Source of the DNA: Synergistota bacterium
Lineage (GTDB): Bacteria; Synergistota; Synergistia; Synergistales; Aminobacteriaceae
Reading direction: 5' to 3'
NCBI GenBank assembly: GCA_022704435.1
Contig: JAKJGK010000008.1
Coordinates: forward strand, 1-40,630
Length of the DNA stretch: 40,630 bases
Position numbers and translations under genes: made by a program. Positions within the stretch are counted from its first letter, which is position 1, and each line of letters starts with the position of its first letter. This document shows, piece by piece, positions 31,964 through 40,331 of the stretch. Below the pieces are notes generated by a model that was not told the DNA's origin, ran no database searches, and saw only the letters and a program-made list of their open reading frames with translations.

Positions 31964-32647
31964 ATGCATCTTCTTTTGCTGTTGATATTCTTCTTTCTCT
32001 TTCCCTGGGTTTTTCTTCTGCTGATCCTCGTACTCTACGTGTTGATACCTCTCGGCTTCTCGGTCCAGTCTTTTCTATGGATCGTAGCGGAGCCGTCGGT
32101 CCTTTTCAGCGCCGTTACGGATGGGCAGGCGAGAAGAAATCACGCTATAATGCACGGCACCATACAGATCCTGGAGAGGGAGTATGGAGCCCTGAACATA
32201 GAGGGGATGCCGACGAGGGACGGCTTCTCGCTGAGGGGGTTCGTCGACCCCGAGCCCGTATTGTTAGCCTCAAGGGAGGCCCTTTCCCTCATCCTCAAGG
32301 GGGGACAGCCGTTCGCTTTTCACGCAAGGTGCGGAATAAGCGTGCTTTTGGCGGACTTGCTGCTGGCCTTCCTGCTGTATCCGGCCCTGCGCCTCATGGG
32401 GATCGGGGGCCTGCTTGCGGTTGTAATCTCGCTGGTCTCGGTCTACCTCGCCGGGGCCCGGCTCGGCCCGTTGGTACAGAGACTGGGCCTGGTTTCCGAC
32501 GACCTGGCCGGGATGGAGATAGTGGGCGTTGAGGTAGACGGGGGTCGAATGGCCTTTGGCGGCTTTTCCTTATTTGCCCCTGCCGGAGTTTTTGTCCGGA
32601 CCAGGAAGGCTGGCGCTCCAAGAGTCGCGGAGGTGATCTCCCCATGA
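31964..32647 (+). CDS. DUF6391-like membrane protein
   Basis: The 227-residue product has strong hydrophobic segments at about 1-45 and in the middle (LLADLLLAFLLYPALRLMGIGGLLAVVISLVSVYLAG). Between them a conserved-looking segment, ARRNHAIMHGTIQILERE, resembles the RNHALEHAT motif of DUF6391 proteins, as far as I recall. The C-terminus is soluble. Function is unknown. The ATG at 31964 is preceded by a GAAAGGGG site. Its stop overlaps the rsmB start as ATGA, so it is translated together with rsmB. Confidence 0.75.
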   Translation: MHLLLLLIFFFLFPWVFLLLILVLYVLIPLGFSVQSFLWIVAEPSVLFSAVTDGQARRNHAIMHGTIQILEREYGALNIEGMPTRDGFSLRGFVDPEPVLLASREALSLILKGGQPFAFHARCGISVLLADLLLAFLLYPALRLMGIGGLLAVVISLVSVYLAGARLGPLVQRLGLVSDDLAGMEIVGVEVDGGRMAFGGFSLFAPAGVFVRTRKAGAPRVAEVISP

Positions 32648-33981
32648 GGGGGGTAGAAGCGGCCCTCCTGGTCTTAAGCCAGGTTCGCGAGGGACGATTC
32701 GCCTCGGAGGTAATCAGGGGTATGGCCGACTCGATGAAGGCGAGCGATCTGACACTGGCATCGACGCTTGTGTACGCTACCCTTCGCAGGTTGTTGCTAT
32801 GGAAGGAGGTCTATTCGCGCCTTCTTAAGCCTCCCGCCGGAGGCCTGTCGAGGCTGGCGGAGGACGCCCTCTGCGTTGGAACTGCAGGAATGCTTGAGTT
32901 GCGAAATTTCGCCCCCAAAGTCCTCGTCAACGCCCTGGTGCAGGCACTCAAGGAAGGTGGGGACGAGAGAGGCGCCAGGTTGCTGAATGCCGTCCTTCGC
33001 AGGGTATCGGAGGAGGGCGCGGGATTGCTGGCGACGATAGGATCGTCCGGGAACTGGAGAGACCAGGCGCTTTACGCAGGCATACCTGCCTGGGTTGCCA
33101 CGATATGGAGGAACTCGTTCGGAGATGACGCAAAGGGACTTCTGAGGATGGCCAGGATACGTCCCTACTCCTCCTTCAGGGTGCTGCCGGAAGAGGAGAT
33201 GAACTCGGTCATCGACCAGGCGAGGTCGAAGGGGCTCCGTTGCTGGCCCTCTCCGCTTGTTTCGTCCGGCCTGCGGATGAGTTCCACCATTTACCCTGGC
33301 AACTTTCCCGGGTATTCCGAAGGCCTTTCAACTCCCCAGACGGAGGGCTCGATGATGATCGGCGAGTTGATGAAAGAGGTGTACAGGGGAGGCCCCATAC
33401 TGGAGATGTGTTCTGGACGAGGCATAAAGACCGGGCACTTGATGGGTCTCTTCCCGGGCGTCGCGCTGGAGTGCATGGAGATGTCCCCGAGGCGCATCTC
33501 CTCGGCTCAAAGGGAGCTGAGGAGGTTGAGGCACGGCGACCTTCCTGACTTTTCCCAGGGGGATGCGCTACAATTATCCCCGAGAAGGGTCCCCGGATTG
33601 ATATCGCTCGACGCGCCCTGCTCCGGAAGCGGCACTTGGAGCCGTCATCCCGAGGGCAAGTGGCGGTTGACCGCCGAAAAAATCGACTCTCTGGCCTCGC
33701 TCCAGAAGAGCCTGCTGAAAAGGGCGGTCTCGCTCGTCGAGCCGGGCGGTGTGGTGGTCTACTCGACCTGCAGCCTGATGAAGACCGAAAACGAGGGCGT
33801 GGTCGCTGAAGTCCTGTCCGAGGACCCGTCACTGGTGGAGAGGCCATTTGCCTTCACGTCCAAGCACATGCGGAAGGGGCGCCCCTGGGGGGTTTATATC
33901 TGGCCGGAACTGCCGTGGCTTGACGGTTTTTATGCGGCCGCCATACTAAAGAGATCGGGAGGGAAGGACGTTGATAGGTAA
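32644..33981 (+). CDS. rsmB: 16S rRNA m5C methyltransferase RsmB (NOL1/NOP2/Sun family)
   Basis: This 445-residue SAM-dependent enzyme methylates C967 of 16S rRNA in Escherichia coli. Residues about 5-125 are the NusB-like RNA-binding domain. The methyltransferase domain has the SAM loop ILEMCSGRGIKTGHL and DAPCSGSGTW with C326. The second catalytic cysteine, C376, lies in VYSTCSLMKTENE. Both cysteines of the m5C mechanism are present. The ATG start couples it to the DUF6391-like gene. The PASTA gene starts inside its last codons. Confidence 0.92.
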   Translation: MRGVEAALLVLSQVREGRFASEVIRGMADSMKASDLTLASTLVYATLRRLLLWKEVYSRLLKPPAGGLSRLAEDALCVGTAGMLELRNFAPKVLVNALVQALKEGGDERGARLLNAVLRRVSEEGAGLLATIGSSGNWRDQALYAGIPAWVATIWRNSFGDDAKGLLRMARIRPYSSFRVLPEEEMNSVIDQARSKGLRCWPSPLVSSGLRMSSTIYPGNFPGYSEGLSTPQTEGSMMIGELMKEVYRGGPILEMCSGRGIKTGHLMGLFPGVALECMEMSPRRISSAQRELRRLRHGDLPDFSQGDALQLSPRRVPGLISLDAPCSGSGTWSRHPEGKWRLTAEKIDSLASLQKSLLKRAVSLVEPGGVVVYSTCSLMKTENEGVVAEVLSEDPSLVERPFAFTSKHMRKGRPWGVYIWPELPWLDGFYAAAILKRSGGKDVDR

Positions 33982-35161
33982 ACTTTTACGCTGGGCCGTA
34001 GTCCTTGCGTTGCTGGTCATCCTGATATCGGGAAGCGTAGCCTTTTACACGGTCTTCTTTGGAGGGAAGGATCTAGTGGTCCCGCCGCTGCGCGAGATGT
34101 CCGTGCTGGATGCCGTTGAGAGCGCGGAGCGCATGGGGTTCGAGGTGAAGATCGAACAGGTGGATTCCTCCGTTCCGGCCGGCACCGTGCTTGCCCAGTG
34201 GCCGGACCCGGGCGCCAAGGTTCGCCGCGACAAGACGGTCATCCTCAAGGTGAGCAAGGGCGGCAACAGGAGGGCGCTGTCTGACCTCCGCGGAATGGAG
34301 CAGAAGCAGGCGGCGCGCGCGATCGAAGAGCAGGGATTCGTGGTGGGCGAGGTGCTTCGCATACACGACGATGCGCGCCCTGCAGGATCGGTAGTCGCGC
34401 AAAACCCTGCCTCTCCGGCAATGGTGGAGGGTGACAGAAAGATCGACCTGCTCGTCAGCATGGGGCCGGTACCCAGGGACGGAAAAATTCCGGTTCCAGA
34501 CATCGCCCAGAGGGACGAGGGCACTGCCAGGGAGCTGCTTCAACAGGCGGGACTGCGCGTGGGCGGGGTGGAGTACGTCAATACCCAGCAGACGCCCAGC
34601 GGTATGGTAATGGGCACAAAGCCAAAGGCCGGGGCAATGGTCAGACAGGGAGATCCAATCGTGATCCAAGTCGCGGCTGCGAAGAGGAAGGAACCCGAGC
34701 CACCCACTGAGTCCCGTCCAGTCCAGCCGGTTACGCCTGGCGCAACGTCTGCCGTTATCGTTGAACAACCCCAGAACCCGGTAAGCCAGATAGGGCCGGC
34801 CGGTCCGGTAAGGCCCATGACTCCCGAGCAGCAGGAGCTGGCCGGCGCAATAGGGGTGCCTCCAGGGGACTCGCAAATACCTGCGCCGACGCCTGTTGCC
34901 GGGCCTCCGGTCAAGCAGGAGCCACCTTCCCCAAGGCCGGGACCGTCCACCGGGACCGCCAGGATACGCTATCAGGTGCCGCCGCTGACCAAGCCTCTTC
35001 CCTTGAAGATAGAGATGGTCGACGGATCCGGGACGAAGGCCCTGCTTGCTCGCGATGTCAAGGGAGGGGAGTTCATCTCGTTGGACTCGCCTTTCATGAC
35101 CGAGGCGGTGGTGACGGTCTACCTGGGTGGCGAGTTCGTCTGGCAGGAGCGATACAAATGA
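33971..35161 (+). CDS. Membrane-anchored PASTA-repeat protein without a kinase domain
   Basis: The product is 396 residues. A short basic N-terminus and one membrane segment (about 6-29) precede three PASTA domains at about 35-95, 101-165 and 172-235, each with a V/LPxL..A...L...G pattern. A proline-rich linker (240-350) and a small C-terminal beta region complete it. PASTA domains bind peptidoglycan fragments and usually form the extracellular part of PrkC/PknB kinases or penicillin-binding proteins. Here the kinase half is absent: the membrane segment starts at residue 6. The TTG at 33971 follows GGGAGGGAAGGA and overlaps rsmB by 11 bases. In Bacillus the kinase prkC lies between rsmB and rpe, the position this gene holds. 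Confidence 0.85.
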   Translation: MIGKLLRWAVVLALLVILISGSVAFYTVFFGGKDLVVPPLREMSVLDAVESAERMGFEVKIEQVDSSVPAGTVLAQWPDPGAKVRRDKTVILKVSKGGNRRALSDLRGMEQKQAARAIEEQGFVVGEVLRIHDDARPAGSVVAQNPASPAMVEGDRKIDLLVSMGPVPRDGKIPVPDIAQRDEGTARELLQQAGLRVGGVEYVNTQQTPSGMVMGTKPKAGAMVRQGDPIVIQVAAAKRKEPEPPTESRPVQPVTPGATSAVIVEQPQNPVSQIGPAGPVRPMTPEQQELAGAIGVPPGDSQIPAPTPVAGPPVKQEPPSPRPGPSTGTARIRYQVPPLTKPLPLKIEMVDGSGTKALLARDVKGGEFISLDSPFMTEAVVTVYLGGEFVWQERYK

Positions 35162-35838
35162 GGGGGAAAACCTTGCTGGCGCCCTCCCTTCTGTCCGCCG
35201 ACCTCATGAACATGCAGTCGTCCATACTCTCCCTTGAAGGGGAGCACGACTGGTTGCATGTGGATGTGATGGACGGTGGTTTCGTGCCGAATATCACGTT
35301 TGGCCCTGGCTTTGTTGGAGCCCTTCGAGGGGCCTTCCCGGACGAGGTGTTGGACGTCCACCTCATGATAGAGCAGCCGTCGAGAATGGTAGATGCCTTT
35401 ATTACCGCCGGCGCGGATTACCTCACCGTTCACGCGGAGGCCGATCACCATGTTCACAGGACTCTGTCCAGGATTAGAGAGAACGAGAGGAAGGCAGGCG
35501 TATCCATAAACCCGGGGACGTCGGAGGAAATCATCAGGCCGTTGTTGCCCTTCGTCGACATGGTGCTGGTCATGTCGGTGAATCCGGGATTCGGGGGACA
35601 GACATTCATTGGAACCATGATGGAAAAAGTGACGGCCTTGGCTAGGTGGAGGGCAGCCCTTGGATTGTCCTTTCTGATTGAGATAGACGGAGGAGTGGGC
35701 AGGCAGAACGCGGCGATGGCGGCCCGCGGTGGATGCGACGTCCTGGTGATGGGGAGCGCGGTTTTCGGTACCCCGGACCCGGCCTCAACCCTCCGAGAAA
35801 TTAGAAATATCGTCGAGGAGGCGGACGAACGTGCCTGA
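35158..35838 (+). CDS. rpe: Ribulose-phosphate 3-epimerase
   Basis: This 226-residue TIM-barrel enzyme interconverts ribulose-5-phosphate and xylulose-5-phosphate in the pentose phosphate pathway. Motifs are APSLLSADLMNM, HVDVMDGGFVPNITFGPG with metal-binding H and D, VHLMIEQP, MSVNPGFGGQTF and IDGGVGRQN. Length is typical. The ATG overlaps the PASTA stop as ATGA. The following RodZ-like gene starts eight bases before its end. Confidence 0.95.
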   Translation: MRGKTLLAPSLLSADLMNMQSSILSLEGEHDWLHVDVMDGGFVPNITFGPGFVGALRGAFPDEVLDVHLMIEQPSRMVDAFITAGADYLTVHAEADHHVHRTLSRIRENERKAGVSINPGTSEEIIRPLLPFVDMVLVMSVNPGFGGQTFIGTMMEKVTALARWRAALGLSFLIEIDGGVGRQNAAMAARGGCDVLVMGSAVFGTPDPASTLREIRNIVEEADERA

Positions 35839-36766
35839 AGAAAGAGAGAGCATGCTCAGGGAAGCGGGAAAGAAGATTCAAAGCAGGAGAGAGTCGGCGG
35901 GTTATACCCTCGAGGATGTTCACGAGGGTACGAAGATAAGGATAAATTTCCTGGAAGGCATTGAGCAGGGAGATTACTCCGGATTCCCGGGCACAGTGTA
36001 CGTCAGGGGTTTCATACGGACTTACCTCCAATTTCTCGGCGCGGAGGAGTTGTGGAGCGAGTTCCTTCCGATGCTGTCGGAGGGCATGGAGAAAAAACGC
36101 CCCGAGGAGATGGTCGTAGGCTCGTGCACGCCGCCTACGAAGGGTTTCAAGCCTGCGTCCAGGTTCTGGTTGTTCGTTTTTCTGTTCATGATCGTGATAG
36201 GGTCCGGTTGGTACGTATGGTACTCGTGGGATCAGAGCGGAATATCCTTCTTCTCGCCGAATGGCGAACAGGATCAACAGGCCCTGGTGAACCATGGGGA
36301 CACCCCTTCGGACGGCCTTCGCCCGGGGGAAACGCCCGCTTTCGAGGAGAAGACCTCCGAGGGCGATACCACCGGCGAGATATCAACCGGGGAAGATAGC
36401 GCCGAACCGGCCGGAGACACAGCCGGGGCAGCCCTAAAACCGGATCTGCCTACGGCGGCGGAGTTAATAGGCGTGACCGAGAGCCCGGTTGCGACAGTGG
36501 AGAAAAAGCCGGAGCCTAACACCCTGGTAATTACGGCCGATGGAGACTGTTGGGTAAGGGTCCGCGTGGAGGGGAAGACTGTTTTCGAGAGGACTATGCG
36601 CTCCGGCGACACGGCAGATTTTAAAGTGACAAAGCGTCACAGTGTAACCTATGGACGCGGAAGCGCCGCCAGGGTCACCTGGAACGGCAAGGACATAGGG
36701 AAGCCCGGACGGGGCGTTGAAAGGGTATTCTACGACCCGGACGGGACTACCGGCAAAGAAGAGTGA
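35831..36766 (+). CDS. RodZ-like cytoskeletal/cell-shape protein (HTH plus DUF4115)
   Basis: This 311-residue single-pass membrane protein has an N-terminal helix-turn-helix of the RodZ type (about 10-75: LREAGKKIQSRRESAGYTLEDV and YVRGFIRTYLQFLG). One membrane helix (about 112-131) and a long acidic, low-complexity linker follow. The C-terminal DUF4115 beta domain is at about 230-300 (ITADGDCWVRVRVEGKTVF). RodZ links MreB to the elongation machinery. The GTG at 35831 lies inside the end of rpe. The stop overlaps the rimO start as GTGA. Confidence 0.87.
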   Translation: MPEERESMLREAGKKIQSRRESAGYTLEDVHEGTKIRINFLEGIEQGDYSGFPGTVYVRGFIRTYLQFLGAEELWSEFLPMLSEGMEKKRPEEMVVGSCTPPTKGFKPASRFWLFVFLFMIVIGSGWYVWYSWDQSGISFFSPNGEQDQQALVNHGDTPSDGLRPGETPAFEEKTSEGDTTGEISTGEDSAEPAGDTAGAALKPDLPTAAELIGVTESPVATVEKKPEPNTLVITADGDCWVRVRVEGKTVFERTMRSGDTADFKVTKRHSVTYGRGSAARVTWNGKDIGKPGRGVERVFYDPDGTTGKEE

Positions 36767-38061
36767 GAGTACATCTAATCAGCATGGGATGCGCCAAGAA
36801 CTCCGTGGACAGCGAAAAACTCCTGGGAGTTCTAAGCGGAGTCGGCCTGGAGATAGCTCCGGACATCGCTTCAGCCGACATGGCGATCGTGAACACCTGC
36901 GGCTTCATCCAGTCCGCCGTGGAGGAGAACGTCGACGTGATCCTCGACCTTGAACGGATGAAGGAGAAGGGCCTGCTGAAACGGATCGGGGTTGTAGGAT
37001 GCCTGGTGAACAGGTACGGGGAGGAGCTGAAAAAGGAGCTCCCATCGGTGGATTTGTGGGCAAAGGCTGAGGAGTGGGGGGACGTGGCCGCCTTTTTTGA
37101 CCAGACTTTCGCCCCGGGGACAAGAGGCGTGCTTCCCGAAACGAATCCCTGGTCGCGTTACTTGAAAGTTGGGGAGGGGTGCGACTCCAGGTGTTCCTAC
37201 TGCACTATTCCCAGCATAAGGGGGAGGTCCCGCAGCGTCCCCATCCGCGTGCTCGTGGACGAGGCGGTCGACCTCGTGCGAGCCGGGGCGAGGGAGTTGT
37301 GTCTCGTGGGGCAGGATCTTACCTTGTACGGGGCGGACTTAGGTGGAGGGACCTGCCTCCGCGCCCTCTTGACAGCTTTGGACGGAGAGCTTCCACCCGA
37401 CGTCTGGATACGTCTGCTGTACCTTCATCCGTCGCGGGTGAACGAGCCTCTAATCGACATAGTGGCTGAAAGTCCGCGAATACTCTCCTACCTGGATATT
37501 CCTATCCAGCACGTCGACGAGGACATACTCCGGAGGATGAACCGTCCTGACAGCGAGGGGAATATCCGCAGGGTTTTCCGCTACGCGAGATGCGTCGATC
37601 CAGGGTTTGCGTTGCGCACCACGTTGATCGCGGGCTTCCCTGGAGAATCCGAGGCCCAGTTCAACAGGGTATTGGCCTTCCTCGAAGAGGCGGAGATCGA
37701 TCGAGTTGGCGTTTTCCCCTTCTCGGCGGAGGAGGGGACTCCCGCAGCCGAGATGCCCGACCAGCTTGACGAGGATATAAAGAACGACCGTTGCAGAAGA
37801 TTGCTGGCCCTGCAGGCCGAGATTTCAAAAGAGCGTCAGCTTGGTTTCATCGGAAAGAGGATGAAGGTGTTGGTCGAGGAGATCCAGCCCGGCGAAGGCC
37901 TTGCATGGGGACGCTCGTACAGGGAGGCGCCCGAGGTGGACGGTTTGGTGGGAATCCATGGCGGAGAAATGATCGAAGAGGGTTCCTTTGTGGAGGTATT
38001 GGTGACGGATGCTGATGAATATGATCTCTTCGCGGAAATACCAGGGAGTCAAGGACCTTGA
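36763..38061 (+). CDS. rimO: Ribosomal protein uS12 methylthiotransferase RimO
   Basis: This 432-residue radical-SAM enzyme adds a methylthio group to an aspartate of ribosomal protein S12. The N-terminal MTTase domain has the three cysteines C10 (SMGCAKNSVDSE), C46 (NTCGF) and C80 (GCL) for its second iron-sulfur cluster. The radical-SAM motif C140-x3-C144-x2-C147 is in GEGCDSRCSYCTIP, followed by GRSRSVP. The C-terminal TRAM-like region begins near QLGFIGKRMKVLVEE. SMGCAKN..D favours RimO over MiaB. The GTG start overlaps the RodZ-like stop. It overlaps pgpA by 53 bases. Confidence 0.94.
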   Translation: MRVHLISMGCAKNSVDSEKLLGVLSGVGLEIAPDIASADMAIVNTCGFIQSAVEENVDVILDLERMKEKGLLKRIGVVGCLVNRYGEELKKELPSVDLWAKAEEWGDVAAFFDQTFAPGTRGVLPETNPWSRYLKVGEGCDSRCSYCTIPSIRGRSRSVPIRVLVDEAVDLVRAGARELCLVGQDLTLYGADLGGGTCLRALLTALDGELPPDVWIRLLYLHPSRVNEPLIDIVAESPRILSYLDIPIQHVDEDILRRMNRPDSEGNIRRVFRYARCVDPGFALRTTLIAGFPGESEAQFNRVLAFLEEAEIDRVGVFPFSAEEGTPAAEMPDQLDEDIKNDRCRRLLALQAEISKERQLGFIGKRMKVLVEEIQPGEGLAWGRSYREAPEVDGLVGIHGGEMIEEGSFVEVLVTDADEYDLFAEIPGSQGP

Positions 38062-38479
38062 GTGGGGGGTCAGCACGCTGTTCGGACTGGGCTTTTTCAC
38101 ATCCATGCCTGGCACCCTGGGATCGGTCGCGGCTTTTCTCGTCTACCTGGTCCACCCGATCCCGCACTACTTGATACTGGCGGTGGCCATATTCGGAGTC
38201 TATACTTCCGATGTGTACTCAAAAAGGACGGGTGTGCAGGATCCGTCCGAGGTCATAATCGACGAGGTCGCGGGCGTATGGATTTCCATGTATGGTTTGG
38301 CTCCACATCTTTTTCTGCCCGCTCTCGTGCTCTTCAGGATAATCGACATTATCAAACCCTTCCCGGTCAACGCCGCCGAGAGGCTGCCCGGTGGATGGGG
38401 AATAATGGCAGATGATTGTCTTGGCGGCTTGTTCGTTAATATCTTCCTGCTCCTGGCGGATGCTTTCTTCAGGCTTTGA
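38009..38479 (+). CDS. pgpA: Phosphatidylglycerophosphatase A
   Basis: This 156-residue membrane phosphatase converts phosphatidylglycerophosphate to phosphatidylglycerol. Diagnostic features are GLGFFTSMPGTLGSVAAF, DPSEVIIDEVAGVWI, FRIIDIIKPFPVNAAERLPGGWGIMADD and hydrophobic helices between. The start is uncertain among ATG codons at 38009, 38015 and 38021, all inside the end of rimO; GGAGGT at 37992-37997 favours these. The next internal ATG would cut off the conserved N-terminus. In Bacillus a pgsA gene holds the similar place before cinA-recA, so phospholipid synthesis is kept at this locus. Confidence 0.92.
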   Translation: MLMNMISSRKYQGVKDLEWGVSTLFGLGFFTSMPGTLGSVAAFLVYLVHPIPHYLILAVAIFGVYTSDVYSKRTGVQDPSEVIIDEVAGVWISMYGLAPHLFLPALVLFRIIDIIKPFPVNAAERLPGGWGIMADDCLGGLFVNIFLLLADAFFRL

Positions 38480-38507
38480 CTATGCTCGTCTTTAGGAGGG
38501 AAAGCGC

Positions 38508-39728
38508 GTGAGAAAGGCGATACTGATCGCTCTGGGCGACGAGCTGTTGAGCGGGGTGAGAGCCGAGGGTAACTGCCGCAGGCTGGCCAAGCGACTTACC
38601 ATGGCGGGCTGGAAGGTGACCAGGATCGAGATACTTCCGGACGGCACCAACGCGCTCGAAGAGGTGCTTGCCGGCAGTGTCGGCAGAACAGACCTGGTGG
38701 TCGTCTCGGGAGGGCTGGGCCCAACGCACGATGACTGCACCAGGAAGGCCCTCGCAAGATTCCTTGGGGCTCCGCTTAGAACGGAGATGGAGGCTTACGA
38801 AAGAATACTAGCCAGGTATCCAGCCGAGATGATGGAAAATCTCAGAAGATGCCTTGATACGCAAGGTTCCGTGCCCCTCGGTACGAGGCCGGTCCACAAC
38901 CCCGTCGGATCGGCCCTTGGAATCTTCTTTGACAGAGATGGCACCAAGGTATATTCCTTCCCGGGGGTGCCGGCCGAGTTCGACGCGATGGTGGAGCAGG
39001 AGTTGAAGTCGGAATTGACCCCCGACGAGCGTTCCATGACCTCTGTAGTAGTGGCGGGATGGGCTGAGGGCGTCCTGAAGGACCGGATAAAAGAGTTGAC
39101 GGAAGACCCGTCGCTCCATACTTCGATACTCCCCTCCGCAGGCACGGTTGAGCTGGTGTTCAGGGGAGAGCGCGGCAGAATCGGGGAGGCAGCGGCAAGA
39201 GTGCGAGCCCTGTTTCCCGGTGATTGTCTGAAGGAAGGAGCTAACTCGGTAGCCGAGGACCTGCTTTCCATGGCCCGTTCCCATGCGATAACGATTTCAT
39301 GCGCCGAGTCGTGCACGGGCGGTCTGGTAGGGGCTGCCCTGACGGATGTGCCGGGTAGTTCGGCCGCCTTCCTTGGGAGCGCCGTGTGTTACAGCAACGA
39401 GGCCAAGATACGAGTCCTCGAAGTCCCGGATGACATGCTCAAGGCGCATGGCGCTGTAAGTCGCGAGTGTGCTCTCTACATGGCTAGAGGTGCGCGCAGG
39501 TGCTTCAATTCGACGGTCGCGGTGGCGATAACGGGGGTGGCAGGCCCCGGCGGGGGATCGGACGATAAACCGCTGGGCACTGTCTGGTTCGCCGTCGCCG
39601 CCCCTGATTGCGAGTGCACCTACAAGCACCAATTCCCAGGCGGCAGGGAACAGGTAAGGATATGGGCAAAAAACAGGGCTCTATACTATCTCCGAAAGAC
39701 CCTGATGAAGATAAGCGGCGATGACTGA
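38508..39728 (+). CDS. cinA: CinA-family protein (COG1058 domain plus NMN deamidase)
   Basis: This 406-residue protein has an N-terminal molybdopterin-binding-like/ADP-ribose pyrophosphatase domain (LIALGDELLSG, VVSGGLGPTHDD, FPGVPAEF). The C-terminal nicotinamide-nucleotide amidohydrolase domain (about 250-400) has CAESCTGGLVGAALTDVPGSS and AITGVAGPGGGSDDKPLGTVW. Together these deamidate NMN to nicotinate mononucleotide and clean up damaged nucleotides. The GTG start follows AGGAGG by about eight bases. The cinA-thpR-recA order is common in bacteria. Confidence 0.94.
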   Translation: MRKAILIALGDELLSGVRAEGNCRRLAKRLTMAGWKVTRIEILPDGTNALEEVLAGSVGRTDLVVVSGGLGPTHDDCTRKALARFLGAPLRTEMEAYERILARYPAEMMENLRRCLDTQGSVPLGTRPVHNPVGSALGIFFDRDGTKVYSFPGVPAEFDAMVEQELKSELTPDERSMTSVVVAGWAEGVLKDRIKELTEDPSLHTSILPSAGTVELVFRGERGRIGEAAARVRALFPGDCLKEGANSVAEDLLSMARSHAITISCAESCTGGLVGAALTDVPGSSAAFLGSAVCYSNEAKIRVLEVPDDMLKAHGAVSRECALYMARGARRCFNSTVAVAITGVAGPGGGSDDKPLGTVWFAVAAPDCECTYKHQFPGGREQVRIWAKNRALYYLRKTLMKISGDD

Positions 39729-40287
39729 ATCAGCCCGAGCCTTCTTCTGCGTTGAGCTCCCGCCGGACGTTCGAAAGAGCCTGTATGATTCCTCTGCAGC
39801 TCTGCGGAAGCAGTTCCCGGCTCTGAAGTGGGTTGCTCGCGATTCGTTGCATATTACACTGAAGTTTCTCGGCGAGCTGAAGGTGAGCTCGGTAGACGAT
39901 ATTGCCGCGACCTTCGGGCAGAAGCTGACATCGGCCGGGTTCTCGGAGATTCCCCTTTGCACCGGAGAGTTTGGCGCATTCCCCGGGCTGAACAGGGCCA
40001 GGACCCTGTATATCCAGGTAAAAGGCGGGATCGCGGCACTGTCGCTTCTGGCGTCTATCTGCGATTCTACCGCGCGCGTCAACGGCATTGACGATGATAA
40101 GCGCCCTTTTCGGCCGCACGTGACTTTGGCACGCGCTAGGCAGATTGAACACCTTGAGAGCGCAAAGTTACTGACGCCCGCCGTCTCAAGTTGGACCGCC
40201 ACCGCTGTAACCCTGATGAAAAGCGAATTGACCAGAGCTGGCAGCATCTACACACCGATAAAAGTCTGGAAATTGGGCGGCGATTAA
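39721..40287 (+). CDS. thpR: RNA 2',3'-cyclic phosphodiesterase (LigT/ThpR)
   Basis: This 188-residue member of the 2H phosphoesterase family has two catalytic HxT motifs: H44-I-T46 in LHITLKFLGE and H133-V-T135 in RPHVTLARAR. The N-terminal RAFFCVELP is typical. It hydrolyses 2',3'-cyclic phosphates at RNA ends; the older name refers to 2'-5' RNA ligase activity. The ATG overlaps the end of cinA by eight bases, so the two are coupled. recA follows after 44 bases. Confidence 0.92.
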   Translation: MTESARAFFCVELPPDVRKSLYDSSAALRKQFPALKWVARDSLHITLKFLGELKVSSVDDIAATFGQKLTSAGFSEIPLCTGEFGAFPGLNRARTLYIQVKGGIAALSLLASICDSTARVNGIDDDKRPFRPHVTLARARQIEHLESAKLLTPAVSSWTATAVTLMKSELTRAGSIYTPIKVWKLGGD

Positions 40288-40331
40288 ACTAGCTTGAGCA
40301 AAGCCGCGAAAAATCGAGAGGGGGAACCAAC

